In this document: one piece after another, positions 32,376 to 41,460 of the stretch
Layout of the letters: each line of letters starts with the position of its first letter
Position numbering within the stretch: the first letter of the stretch is position 1
Assembly (NCBI GenBank): GCA_036154155.1
Contig: JAYZLP010000020.1
Span: 1 to 64,000 of the forward strand
Source of the DNA: MGIIb-O5 sp036154155
Lineage (GTDB): Archaea > Thermoplasmatota > Poseidoniia > Poseidoniales > Thalassarchaeaceae
DNA length: 64,000 bases
Reading direction: 5' to 3'
The notes under the pieces: model-generated
The model's input: only the letters and a program-made list of their open reading frames with translations
Told to the model about the DNA's origin: nothing
The model's database searches: none
Translations under genes and position numbers: made by a program

Positions 32376-33878
32376 ATGTGCGGGATCGTCGGAATTATTG
32401 GACATCCCAATTCACAAGTAGCTCCTTCTCTGTACGACGGTCTTCTTGTTCTGCAGCACAGGGGCCAAGACGCTGCAGGAATTGTGACAAGCGATTCGCA
32501 TAACATTTGTCACCGTAGGGCCAACGGCCTGGTCCGAGATGTTTTCCGTGCCAAGCACTCAGAGGCATTACTTGGATCCATGGGGTTGGGGCATGTCCGA
32601 TATCCAACCGCAGGCTCCAACTCAGTTTCAGAGGCACAGCCATTCTACACCAACACGCCGTTCGGAGTCAGCCTCGCACACAATGGGAATCTCAACAACA
32701 CTCAAGACATCATATCCAGCCTTCTCGAGTACGACCATAGGAGAATCAATACAAGTTCAGACTCGGAGGCATTGTTGAATCTGTTCGCTGCCGAAATTCA
32801 AAGATCTCTGAACGGAAACCCAGGAGGTATTGATTCACTTTCTGAAGACGATATTTTCAGGGCGGTAGAAAGGGTGCATCTCAGGGCCGAGGGAAGTTAT
32901 AGCGTAGTCACAATGATCACAGGTTGGGGAATCGTTGCGTTCAGAGACCCGAATGGAATCAGGCCTCTTTGCATAGGAAGTAATGTTGTGGATGGTTTCA
33001 CCGAGAGAGTCATCGCCTCTGAGAGTGTGGTTTGCAAAGCCATTGGATTCGAACATGATGGAGACGTCTCACCGGGTGAAGCTGTTGTTGTGAGAATGAA
33101 CGGGCAGATGTCCAGAAAGGTTTGCTCAAAGGAAGTTGACCATCATCCTTGTATCTTCGAGCATGTGTATTTCGCTAGGCCAGACTCCGTTCTTGATGGC
33201 ATCTCTGTTCATTCCTCAAGACTCAGGATGGGGGCCTCATTGGCTAGGAAAATTTCCTCCGAATTCCCCGACCATGCAATCGATGCCGTGATTCCTGTGC
33301 CAGACAGCGGGAGGATCGCTGCACTTGACCTGGCTAGGGAGCTTGGGGTCCCCTATAGGGAGGGCTTCGTAAAGAACAGGTACATAGGAAGGACATTCAT
33401 AATGCCCGGTCAGACCATTAGGAAGGACTCCGTTAGGAAGAAACTCAATACTATCGAGGACGAGTTCCAAGGAAAAACCGTACTAATCGTTGATGACAGT
33501 ATTGTGAGGGGGAACACATCAAGGAGAATCGTAAACATGGCAAGAGAGGCAGGCGCTTCAAGGGTTTACTTCGCATCCTGCTCTCCTCCGATTGTCCATC
33601 CAAATGTGTATGGTATTGACATGCCAGCCAAATCAGAGTATGTCGCATTTGATCGTTCCGTGGAAGAAATATGTGAGGCAATAGGGGCAGATTGGCTAGT
33701 CTACCAAGAATTACAGGATTTAGTCAAGGCCTGTCTTGGGGATAACTCAGAAGGGCCAGCGAATTTCGACTGTTCGTGTTTTGATGGGGTCTACGTGACG
33801 GGAGGGATCACAGAAGAGTACCTAGAAAGAATTGAGGGGCTCAGGAACGACTCTGCGAAGAACAAGGCGCCCGTCTGA
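32376..33878 (+). CDS. purF: Amidophosphoribosyltransferase
   Basis: A 500-residue enzyme making phosphoribosylamine from PRPP and glutamine, the first step of purine synthesis. It starts MCGIVGIIG with the N-terminal nucleophile Cys exposed after Met removal, without a propeptide. The glutaminase half includes QHRGQDAAGI and AHNGNLNN; the PRPP site is VLIVDDSIVRGNTS in the phosphoribosyltransferase half, preceded by the flexible FIMPGQTIRKDSVRKKLN loop. Product feedback by purine nucleotides is known for the family. Confidence 0.96.
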   Translation: MCGIVGIIGHPNSQVAPSLYDGLLVLQHRGQDAAGIVTSDSHNICHRRANGLVRDVFRAKHSEALLGSMGLGHVRYPTAGSNSVSEAQPFYTNTPFGVSLAHNGNLNNTQDIISSLLEYDHRRINTSSDSEALLNLFAAEIQRSLNGNPGGIDSLSEDDIFRAVERVHLRAEGSYSVVTMITGWGIVAFRDPNGIRPLCIGSNVVDGFTERVIASESVVCKAIGFEHDGDVSPGEAVVVRMNGQMSRKVCSKEVDHHPCIFEHVYFARPDSVLDGISVHSSRLRMGASLARKISSEFPDHAIDAVIPVPDSGRIAALDLARELGVPYREGFVKNRYIGRTFIMPGQTIRKDSVRKKLNTIEDEFQGKTVLIVDDSIVRGNTSRRIVNMAREAGASRVYFASCSPPIVHPNVYGIDMPAKSEYVAFDRSVEEICEAIGADWLVYQELQDLVKACLGDNSEGPANFDCSCFDGVYVTGGITEEYLERIEGLRNDSAKNKAPV

Positions 33879-33924
33879 GCAGGCATTCGCCAAGATGAAG
33901 TCATGAGGTCCCTTCACGACAATT

Positions 33925-35421
33925 ATGCAGCCGACAATCGAGCCAACCGCGTCGGTACAAATCGATGAATATCCGAGAAGTTGGTGCTCATCTAAAGAGT
34001 CAATTTTCTGCGTCGGCTTTGAATCCGGGAGAATTTGCCATTTCGACTCTTTTGGGGATTTACTCGAGGAGTCATCCATTGAAGGATCAGTAATCGGATT
34101 GGTTGCACTGGATGGCAGTATTATCGCCGCATCTAGCACCAATGGGCTATTTTCGCTTGGGGAAATTGTTTGGAATCTGGATATGGAGTCGGGTTGCGAA
34201 TATATTTCGCCCTCTGAGGTTGGTGTATTCGCCATTGATGGTTCTGACAATATCCTACACGTTTCATCGAAAGGGGAGGTTCTGTGTAGCAAGAAGATTG
34301 GGCCCGTAGATGTAATCCAATCATCAGATAACGGCCTCCATATTGGCCTGGGGTTGGGTGACGGGAGGCTCATAATTCTCGATAATGAACTCAATACCCT
34401 GTTTGAATCACACCCTGCGGCTGATGATGTTGAAACAGTATCGTGCATCCAATTCAGGCCCGATGGGACATTGCTGGTTGGGAGGAACTCACTTGGAATG
34501 ACCGTAGATGATCGTCCAGAAAACAGATTGGAATGTTGGAGTCCGGTAGAGGGGCTCATCAATACTTCAGAGATGCCATCCAAACCAACCTCACTTTGTG
34601 TTACTGAGGAAGGTGTAGTGGTGGGCTGCTTCGATGGACAATTAATTGACATGAAAGTGGGGGTTGAAGGCCATCGAAAGATTTCCCAGATGGCCTACAT
34701 GATTAGCGACATTCTACGTTGGGGCGGCGAATTTCTGGTTTCCTATTGGTTTGAGACCTCGAGGATTTCTCCAGAGGGCAATGTGGCATGGCAATTTGAG
34801 CATCATGGTGTTGTCGAGGGATTAATGCCTATTCCAAATGGATTGATAGCGATATTTGGAGATGACAAGAAGTCTAGAGGCCCATCGCCAATTTACTTAG
34901 TCGACCCCGATTCATCTCCAATAGTACAGAACGGTGGCGAGTTAATGGAGCCAGACTTTGACTCGATCGGAAATGAATTTTCTGGAGGCCTTACGGAGGA
35001 TGAGTTGGACATGGCCTCACAGAGGCAAGATTTCTCTAATCAAGGTGAAATCCTAATCGAAACCCTGAACGAGGAAATCGAGATGAAACTCGACGGGGAG
35101 TCTGTTGAGGTGGATGTTTTGACTGATTTGATTGAGTCGGCCAAGTCTCTCAATATACCTCCCGTTGCAGATGCAGGTGATGACATGACAATCGACTCGG
35201 ATGAGGGCGGAAAGGCAACAGTACTCCTGGACGGATCTAGGTCATATGACCCCGACGGTAAGATTTCGGAGTGGCTATGGAAAGACAGGAATGGTGAGGA
35301 AATTGGCAATACTCCTCAATTGAGAGCCAGGATCTCAAAGGGTGTTCACAACTTCACTTTGCTTGTAATCGATGATGGAGGGGCCCAATCTAGTGCCAGC
35401 ATCACAATACAAGTTAGATAG
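33925..35421 (+). CDS. Beta-propeller-like protein with C-terminal PKD domain
   Basis: A 498-residue protein. Residues 10 to about 310 hold repeated four-strand blades with Asp- and Gly-rich turns (for example FCVGFESGRICHFDSFGDLLEESSIEGSVIG), resembling a WD40/PQQ-like propeller. An acidic linker follows, then a PKD-type domain from about 410 (PVADAGDDMTIDSDEGGKA, GSRSYDPDGKISEWLWKD). There is no signal peptide at the chosen ATG, which is unusual for a PKD protein. The stop abuts the ETF alpha stop on the other strand. Role unknown; a scaffold or signalling protein is possible. Confidence 0.72.
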   Translation: MQPTIEPTASVQIDEYPRSWCSSKESIFCVGFESGRICHFDSFGDLLEESSIEGSVIGLVALDGSIIAASSTNGLFSLGEIVWNLDMESGCEYISPSEVGVFAIDGSDNILHVSSKGEVLCSKKIGPVDVIQSSDNGLHIGLGLGDGRLIILDNELNTLFESHPAADDVETVSCIQFRPDGTLLVGRNSLGMTVDDRPENRLECWSPVEGLINTSEMPSKPTSLCVTEEGVVVGCFDGQLIDMKVGVEGHRKISQMAYMISDILRWGGEFLVSYWFETSRISPEGNVAWQFEHHGVVEGLMPIPNGLIAIFGDDKKSRGPSPIYLVDPDSSPIVQNGGELMEPDFDSIGNEFSGGLTEDELDMASQRQDFSNQGEILIETLNEEIEMKLDGESVEVDVLTDLIESAKSLNIPPVADAGDDMTIDSDEGGKATVLLDGSRSYDPDGKISEWLWKDRNGEEIGNTPQLRARISKGVHNFTLLVIDDGGAQSSASITIQVR

Positions 35422-36339
35422 CTACAATTTGCCGAACTCGTCCCTCAGGGCAGGAAGTGCTTCCTCCCAAGTAGAGACTATGCCATAGTCAGCCACACTG
35501 AAGATAGGGGCATCTGGGTCCTTGTTGATGGCAACAATGTACTTGCTAGAGCGCATTCCCGCCAAGTGCTGAATTGCACCGCTGATTCCTACTGCTATGT
35601 ACAGGCTCGGATTCACGGTCTTACCTGTCTGACCAACTTGCATATCGTGGGGAATATCGTCCCAAGTGTCGACCGCCGCCCGACTGGCCCCTACCGCAGC
35701 ACCGACGATATCTGCGATTTCGTACAGGTGAGAGAAGTTCGAAGGGTCTCCCATCCCCCTGCCTCCAGAAATGATGATGTCAGCTTCAGCGACGTCAAGC
35801 CTCTCACTAGCCTTAGCAAGGGCCTCCCTCACCGCCACTCCAACATCAGATGTATTGTTCACCGTGGAGATGTCAGCATTCCCTCCTGATCCAGAAGCCT
35901 CGAATGCGTTCTGCCTAATCGAAATCGCACAAGGGCCCGAAGCAACTGAGGTCTCTATGGCCTTACCGGAGTAGATCGGCCTCGTGACCCTAATTCCACT
36001 TTCAAGTCCGGTAGCATCTTGGATTATTGGAATATTTCTGATTGCGGCTACTTGAGCTAGAACCTCCCTGCTATGTGCTGATGAGGAGGCCATCACCACT
36101 CCCTCGCATAACGGGGAGAGGGCATTTGCCCATGCCCCACTGTCGAATGAACCAAAGCACTCCCCTTCGGCCGATATCACCTTCCCCACTCCACTAATTG
36201 ATGATGCCTCTGTCGCACCTACTCCCCCCGGGCAGATCACGGTCGGTGTTCCGCCAATCGAACAGGCGGCACCTACCAATTGGGCAGTTACAGGGTGAAG
36301 CTCATTTCCAGTTGTTTCAGCTATAATCGTGACTTCCAT
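35422..36339 (-). CDS. etfA: Electron transfer flavoprotein subunit alpha
   Basis: A 305-residue FAD-binding ETF subunit that takes electrons from acyl-CoA dehydrogenases and passes them to ETF:quinone oxidoreductase. The C-terminal FAD domain shows the signature ISGGRGMGDPSNF, then GASRAAVD, QVGQTGKTVNPSLYIAVGISGAIQHL and INKDPDAPIF. It lies 9 bases after the beta subunit and in the same leftward unit as a glutaryl-CoA dehydrogenase-like enzyme. Confidence 0.95.
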   Translation of the reverse strand: MEVTIIAETTGNELHPVTAQLVGAACSIGGTPTVICPGGVGATEASSISGVGKVISAEGECFGSFDSGAWANALSPLCEGVVMASSSAHSREVLAQVAAIRNIPIIQDATGLESGIRVTRPIYSGKAIETSVASGPCAISIRQNAFEASGSGGNADISTVNNTSDVGVAVREALAKASERLDVAEADIIISGGRGMGDPSNFSHLYEIADIVGAAVGASRAAVDTWDDIPHDMQVGQTGKTVNPSLYIAVGISGAIQHLAGMRSSKYIVAINKDPDAPIFSVADYGIVSTWEEALPALRDEFGKL

Positions 36340-36348
36340 TTTTCCACC

Positions 36349-37107
36349 TCAGATAACATTGGCCTCATCCCTCAACTTGGAAACCACAGTCGGAACAGAG
36401 GCTGCACCCTCGAATTTCTGCCCCGGGGGTTTCTCAGCGGGTGCAGAGTGAGACTCCAGTGAAACTCTGGAACCCTCCATGGTCACGCCAAGATCGGCCG
36501 GTGTCAGCGACTCGACGGCCTTCTTTTTCGCCATCATTATTCCTCTGACATTTGGCCTCCTCATCTCTGTTGCCGCTTTGTCGAAGGCGAATAGGCATGG
36601 CTTGGAAACAGAAACCTTCTCGTTGCCCGAAGGACTTGTCCTCATTGCTACGAATCCATCGCCCTCCATGGAAACCTCGGAAACCATTCCAACGCATGTG
36701 AAGCCGAGGATGCTAGCAACACCTGGGCCGGTAGACCCTGAATTGGTATCGGCGGCCTGCTTGCCGCAGAGAACAACTTCAGCGCCTGTTTTTCTAATTG
36801 CGGAGGCAAGCAGATTCTGCACATTGGAACTGTCCATGCCGGAATCATCAGAGACAATGTGAACTAGTGAATCAGCACCAACTGCCGCAGCATCGGTAAG
36901 TATCTTGGAAGCCCTAGCAGGTCCGCATGTGATTGCGACCAAGTCCCCACCTCCCCCTTCTTTCAGTTGGAGTGCATACTCGAGGGCATATTCGTCATAT
37001 GGGCTCATTGACCACTTGCTCACTGCGCCCTCGTCCACCCTTCCTCCGGAGACGGTGATTTTAGCGGTAGTATCTGGAACCTGCTTTAGTAGAACTGCTA
37101 TTGTCAT
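36349..37107 (-). CDS. etfB: Electron transfer flavoprotein subunit beta
   Basis: The smaller ETF subunit, about 252 residues, which binds AMP and docks acyl-CoA dehydrogenase. It starts MTIAVLLKQVPDTTAKI, has MSPYDEYALEYALQL and the VLCGKQAADTNSGSTGP segment. The start is the ATG at 37107 with TAGGGAT upstream; a longer frame begins at 37164 but runs into the next intergenic region. The C-terminal 40 residues contain a recognition-loop-like stretch before an Ala/Pro tail. The alpha subunit follows 9 bases later. Confidence 0.94.
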   Translation of the reverse strand: MTIAVLLKQVPDTTAKITVSGGRVDEGAVSKWSMSPYDEYALEYALQLKEGGGGDLVAITCGPARASKILTDAAAVGADSLVHIVSDDSGMDSSNVQNLLASAIRKTGAEVVLCGKQAADTNSGSTGPGVASILGFTCVGMVSEVSMEGDGFVAMRTSPSGNEKVSVSKPCLFAFDKAATEMRRPNVRGIMMAKKKAVESLTPADLGVTMEGSRVSLESHSAPAEKPPGQKFEGAASVPTVVSKLRDEANVI

Positions 37108-37181
37108 GATATCCCTACAGGCCGGACGACTGCCGCTCCCTCTATCAAGATTCACCCTTAGCAATTTCAGTCCCTATTCGA

Positions 37182-38357
37182 CTATTCCAGGGTGCGTGTG
37201 AATGCCTGGATTCCTGTGATGTGCCTGCCAAGTATGAGATTGTGGATATCATGGGTCCCCTCGTAGGTCTTCACCGACTCCAAATTTGCCATGTGCCTCA
37301 TCACTGGGTACTCGTCAAGTATCCCATTTGCACCGTGAATATCCCTAGCGGCACGCGCAATCTCTAGAGCTATGTCGACATTGTTCATCTTCGCAAGGGA
37401 GATATGCTCGGGAATCCATGTTCCAGCATCCTTCTTCTGTGAAAGGTGGTAGGCTAGAAGTTGGGCCTTGGTAATTTCCCTAAGCATCCACGAGAGTTTG
37501 TTCTGCACTAATTGGTACGACGCGATCGGGTAATCGAATTGGATTCTGCTCAGAGAATACTCCTTTGCAGAGTCAAAGCACGCCTGTGCAGCCCCTATAG
37601 CGCCCCATGAGATTCCATACCTAGCATTGTTTAGGCAGGAAAACGGGCCCCTTAGCCCCTTAACACCAGGAAGGATCCTGTCCTTGGGAATTTTGCAGTC
37701 CTGGAAAACAAGTTCGCTGGTGACCGATGCCTTCAGCGAGTGCTTCCCCTTCATTTCAGGAGCTGTGAAACCTTCATCGCCTTGCTCAACGATGAATCCT
37801 CTGATTACTCCGTCTAGTTTGGCCCAAACGACTGCAATCTGGGCTATGGTGCCGTTAGTAATCCACATCTTCGCCCCATTCAGGAGGTAATGGTCACCCA
37901 TGTCCTCGGCTCTGGTAATCATATCGCCAGGATTTGATCCATAGTCTGGCTCAGTCAGGCCGAAGCACCCAATCCACTCTCCGCTGGCCATCTTTGGGAG
38001 GTAGTGATTTTTCTGCTCCTCCGAGCCAAAATCCCAAATTGGGTACATGGCAAGAGAGCCCTGCACGGATGCGAATGAACGAAGTCCACTATCCCCCCTC
38101 TCAAGCTCCCTGCAAATTACACCGTATGCAGTGTATGACAGTCCGGGGCAGCCGTAACCCTTCAGGGGGGCCCCAAGGACTCCCATATTGCCCAATTCAA
38201 CCCTCCACTCATCAGGGAATACTCCGTCCCTGCAGGCCTGCTCAATCTTGGGCAAGACTTCGTTGTCGACGAAGTCTCTGACCATGTCCCTAACCATCCT
38301 CTCTTCCTCTGTCAACAGCGAGTCAACGTCGTAGAAGTCTAGGGCGTCGTATGGCAT
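37182..38357 (-). CDS. gcdH: Glutaryl-CoA dehydrogenase-like acyl-CoA dehydrogenase
   Basis: A 391-residue FAD enzyme. It follows the GCDH pattern closely: FGLTEPDYGSNPGDM, NGAKMWITNG, ARYGISWGAIGAAQACFD, and the end NLESVKTYEGTHDIHNLILGRHITGIQAF, with the catalytic Glu in TYEGTHD. GCDH oxidises and decarboxylates glutaryl-CoA to crotonyl-CoA in lysine and aromatic catabolism. Substrate preference is inferred from this resemblance. It is first of a leftward unit with etfB and etfA, its electron acceptor. Confidence 0.9.
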   Translation of the reverse strand: MPYDALDFYDVDSLLTEEERMVRDMVRDFVDNEVLPKIEQACRDGVFPDEWRVELGNMGVLGAPLKGYGCPGLSYTAYGVICRELERGDSGLRSFASVQGSLAMYPIWDFGSEEQKNHYLPKMASGEWIGCFGLTEPDYGSNPGDMITRAEDMGDHYLLNGAKMWITNGTIAQIAVVWAKLDGVIRGFIVEQGDEGFTAPEMKGKHSLKASVTSELVFQDCKIPKDRILPGVKGLRGPFSCLNNARYGISWGAIGAAQACFDSAKEYSLSRIQFDYPIASYQLVQNKLSWMLREITKAQLLAYHLSQKKDAGTWIPEHISLAKMNNVDIALEIARAARDIHGANGILDEYPVMRHMANLESVKTYEGTHDIHNLILGRHITGIQAFTRTLE

Positions 38358-38414
38358 GTTCTCGTCTCTTTGCGAAGGCGGTTACCTCATCAAGGTATGG
38401 CAGTGAGAGTGCCC

Positions 38415-39638
38415 CTACTTCCTACCCCTTCTTCTACGCCTAGAGTCCCTCTTTGAGAACTCCTTCTCTTCCTCAGAGCCAATCTTCATGGTGACCCAGT
38501 GACTAAGCTCCGGGGACATGGACATCAATATACTGAGTACCACTCCAAAGATAACTAGGGGAAAAACAATCATGATGACTAGCCCCATCAATCCATCTAC
38601 CCATGAATCCTCCGATGGCGGATGAAAGCTCAAGATCGTCCCCCTGTCGGTAAGAATCCAGCCGCTGTCCCTGTCAGTCGCCCACGTTGCAACCACCCTT
38701 TCTCCTGAGACAGTTGAGTCAAATTCAACCACATCAGAGTTCTCTAGCCAGGGGAAGGAAGCATTCAGTCCTGCATCGTGCTCAACTAGAGAGAATGGAG
38801 TTAACAGGATCATTGACCTATCTCCATGTTGACTTTCGATGCCCGTGAACACCCCCCCCACTCCCGAAATCTCGCTAATGCTGACTTTGGAGGAGGAAGG
38901 ATTAGCTGCATCCAGATCAACCATCCCTATCGCATCTCCAGAGGTAAACACGCAAACGTCAGTTGTAATCGGGCACACCATTCCATTCCAGGGGTATATT
39001 CCGCCTCCTACCCAGTGTACAGCGTGATCCCTGTCGATAATTGCAATCCCGTCATAAGTCGTCCCAACCACGCAAAGTAGAATTTCTCCGTGGCATTCTA
39101 TCTCTGTAATCTCACTCCCTGTCCCAAGCCCCTCAAGGACATGAACCTCTGCACCCCCATCACTGGAGGCTCGCATCCTCCAGATTGTTCCGTCGTCCGA
39201 TCCCACGTAAGCCCAAGAACCACCTTGGTTCCAAGCGACGGCAGTAAGTGAGGAGTCATCGAATTCTTCATGCCCCCCCGCATCAGTTACAGAGTGGTCA
39301 TCTGCGGCGTACCTGAGAACTACTCCATCCTCACCAACGATTAGTGCAGTAAGCCCACCTGGGTGGTAGTCAGCGTCGTTGAGCGCAGACTCCCCGGTCA
39401 CGGGCATAGGTACCTGAATCGATGGGTCCGCGGCATTGATCATTTTCATTATCGACTCTTCGCCATAAGCAAGTACCCAACTACCAGCAGGATCCAGAGT
39501 CGCGCCATTCAGTCCTAGGTCAGTTGAAGATAGGCTGTCCATCTCATCCAGCACTACTGCGGACTCTGCGTGCACTGATGCGGTGGAAAATAAGGTAGCA
39601 GAAAGCAATGCCAATATCAAGAACGCCGCTCGTGCCAC
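38415..39638 (-). CDS. Exported beta-propeller-like protein with C-terminal anchor
   Basis: A 407-residue exported protein. It has a clear signal peptide (AAFLILALLSATLFSTASVHAESA), then about 330 residues of repeated beta strands with W and D-rich turns (AVAWNQGGSWAYVGSDDGTIWRM is a WD40-like blade). A single helix (about 360-384, VDGLMGLVIMIVFPLVIFGVVL) anchors it, and a short tail ends in a KRDSRRRRRGRK cluster. Start is GTG. A ligand-binding surface role is possible; no enzyme motif was seen. Confidence 0.72.
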   Translation of the reverse strand: MARAAFLILALLSATLFSTASVHAESAVVLDEMDSLSSTDLGLNGATLDPAGSWVLAYGEESIMKMINAADPSIQVPMPVTGESALNDADYHPGGLTALIVGEDGVVLRYAADDHSVTDAGGHEEFDDSSLTAVAWNQGGSWAYVGSDDGTIWRMRASSDGGAEVHVLEGLGTGSEITEIECHGEILLCVVGTTYDGIAIIDRDHAVHWVGGGIYPWNGMVCPITTDVCVFTSGDAIGMVDLDAANPSSSKVSISEISGVGGVFTGIESQHGDRSMILLTPFSLVEHDAGLNASFPWLENSDVVEFDSTVSGERVVATWATDRDSGWILTDRGTILSFHPPSEDSWVDGLMGLVIMIVFPLVIFGVVLSILMSMSPELSHWVTMKIGSEEEKEFSKRDSRRRRRGRK

Positions 39639-39737
39639 AACCCTCCGAGGCGCAACAATGGTTTAGCCCGTTCGACCGACGACTTCAGGCACCAATGTCA
39701 CGGCAGATTTGAAGAGTGATTCACCCGGCGCAAACCC

Positions 39738-40250
39738 ATGGAGCGATTCGACGTCAGACGAGGGGTAATCAAGGAAGTAAGTGGTGAGGGTGGACTTTCC
39801 GCCTTAGCGAGAAGGTATTTCGAACAAGTGGAGAGCACAGGTGAGAACTCATTCTCCGGCTCCCACGGCATCATGACTTCCATCAATGGTAGCTACGAAG
39901 GAAGCGCACTAATGATCGATGTCACCAATGTGCCTCCAAATTTCGATGATCCAGAGGAGGTCAAATCCGCAATGGACGCTAGGAAGAGGTGGACGTCATT
40001 TCTCGACGAGGCCACTGGTTACAATTCAAAGCAGAGGGGTGACAAGGCAAAGGAATGGGCCAAAAAGGCATCAAAGGCCAAGTCCGCAATTAGCGCTACC
40101 CGACATTTCATCGAGATGGCAGATTCACTCCCACAGGATAAGATTTCAGAGGCAGAGTCAATTATAGCAGAGATAGAGCAGGCCCTAGAGTCGAACGACA
40201 ATACGAAAGCGGCCGGGCGCGCTGAGAAGCTAAACAAGATGTTCAATTAG
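39738..40250 (+). CDS. Conserved archaeal-type small protein (DUF5611-like)
   Basis: A 170-residue cytosolic protein. The N-terminal 90 residues form an alpha-beta unit, and the segment FLDEATGYNSKQRGDKAKEWAKKASK is followed by two long helices with coiled-coil-like heptads (ISEAESIIAEIEQALES). The pattern of an N-terminal MxxxxVRRG and TGYxxKQR resembles an uncharacterised archaeal family (DUF5611). This match is from memory and moderate. It is 8 bases upstream of tyrS on the same strand, so cotranscribed with it. Confidence 0.65.
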   Translation: MERFDVRRGVIKEVSGEGGLSALARRYFEQVESTGENSFSGSHGIMTSINGSYEGSALMIDVTNVPPNFDDPEEVKSAMDARKRWTSFLDEATGYNSKQRGDKAKEWAKKASKAKSAISATRHFIEMADSLPQDKISEAESIIAEIEQALESNDNTKAAGRAEKLNKMFN

Positions 40251-40258
40251 GTGATAAA

Positions 40259-41377
40259 ATGGATGATAAGGATCCCCTATCTAACCTGGACAAGGGATCC
40301 CTTGACACCATTCAATCCATGTTCTCCGGCTGTGAGGAAGTAGTGGGCGTGGAACACGTCGCCTCTGTTCTCTCAGGTGCACCCTCTCACTCGGGGGACG
40401 GTCAACTTGTGGCATACATCGGATTGGAACCTAGCGGAAAGGCACATCTGGGATGGGTCATACTATCGGACACAATTCGCAACCTCCTGGATTCAGATGT
40501 CAATGTGATTGTTCTCCTAGCAGATTGGCATGCTTGGGTGAATGACAAATTTGACAGGGATATGGAGAAGATTTCATTGGCCGGAGATTACATGACAGAG
40601 GTCTTCAGGGTCTTACTGGGGAACCCTCCAGAGGGAGAAGGCCCAGGCCAGGTTAGATTCATCAGAGCGTCTGAGGTAATGGATTCTGGAAAATATTGGG
40701 AGAGGGTTCTCAGATGCTCCAAGAATATGAGCCTGTCAAGGGTCAGAAGAACGTTCAGCATAATGGGACGGGCAGAGGACTCTTCAGACCACGATCTTTC
40801 AGCTTTCTACTACCCAGCCCTCCAGGCAGCCGATATTTTCGAATTGGAGGTTGACATTGCGTTTGGGGGGATGGACCAGAGAAAGGCACACATGTACATG
40901 AGGGAGGTGGCGGATAGGAATCAATGGACAAAGGCCACATGCATACACACCCCCATGCTCTCCGGCCTCAAGGGATCCGGAGGCCGCATGGACTCGTACG
41001 ATCACAAAATGTCAAAATCCGACCCCAACAATGCTATCCTAATGCATGACGACCACGATTCCCTAAGGAAGAAGATGAAGAAGGCATTCCTAGAGGTAGG
41101 AAACCCCTCCTCAGCGGTCTTCGAGATGGTCGAGCATGTAATTTTACCCCGACTCGGAAAGATCAAGGTAACTCCCGACCCAAAATATGGCGAACCATCC
41201 GAGTTCAGTGATTTGGACTCATTCACAGACGCCGTCTCCAACGGCTCAGTTCATCCACTGGATGCAAAAATGGCAGTTGCCGACGGACTATCCGAGGTTC
41301 TATCCCCGGTATCCGAGCACTTCTCATCTAGATCAGAGCTCATGTCAGCGATAAATTCCATAACCGGCCCTCAGTAG
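40259..41377 (+). CDS. tyrS: Tyrosyl-tRNA synthetase, archaeal type
   Basis: A class Ic synthetase of 372 residues that charges tRNA-Tyr. The N-terminal catalytic motif GLEPSGKAHLGW holds the HIGH-equivalent HLGW; the tyrosine site region is VLLADWHAWVNDKF and YYPALQAADIFELEVDIAFGGMDQRK; the KMSKS motif is intact (HKMSKSDPNNAI). The archaeal/eukaryotic TyrRS lacks the bacterial S4-like C-terminal domain, matching the length. TrpRS was considered and rejected because of the GGMDQRK and LLADWHA pattern. Confidence 0.93.
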   Translation: MDDKDPLSNLDKGSLDTIQSMFSGCEEVVGVEHVASVLSGAPSHSGDGQLVAYIGLEPSGKAHLGWVILSDTIRNLLDSDVNVIVLLADWHAWVNDKFDRDMEKISLAGDYMTEVFRVLLGNPPEGEGPGQVRFIRASEVMDSGKYWERVLRCSKNMSLSRVRRTFSIMGRAEDSSDHDLSAFYYPALQAADIFELEVDIAFGGMDQRKAHMYMREVADRNQWTKATCIHTPMLSGLKGSGGRMDSYDHKMSKSDPNNAILMHDDHDSLRKKMKKAFLEVGNPSSAVFEMVEHVILPRLGKIKVTPDPKYGEPSEFSDLDSFTDAVSNGSVHPLDAKMAVADGLSEVLSPVSEHFSSRSELMSAINSITGPQ

Positions 41378-41429
41378 TCCATTGGAATATTGACTTCGTG
41401 AATATTTCTCCGGGGCAGGTATCATAACC

Positions 41430-41455
41430 CCCTCGTCGCCGGGCGGGGACGAGGG
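41430..41455 (+). promoter_or_regulatory. GC-rich hairpin covering the HMG-CoA synthase ribosome site
   Basis: A perfect 8-base-pair stem, CCCTCGTC (41430-41437) with GACGAGGG (41448-41455), around a 10-base GC-rich loop. The 3' arm contains GAGGG and ends 5 bases before the ATG at 41461, so it probably includes the Shine-Dalgarno sequence and would have to open for translation. It could act as a translational control element for the mevalonate pathway gene. The match to a known riboswitch class was not seen. Confidence 0.5.
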
Positions 41456-41460
41456 AAACT

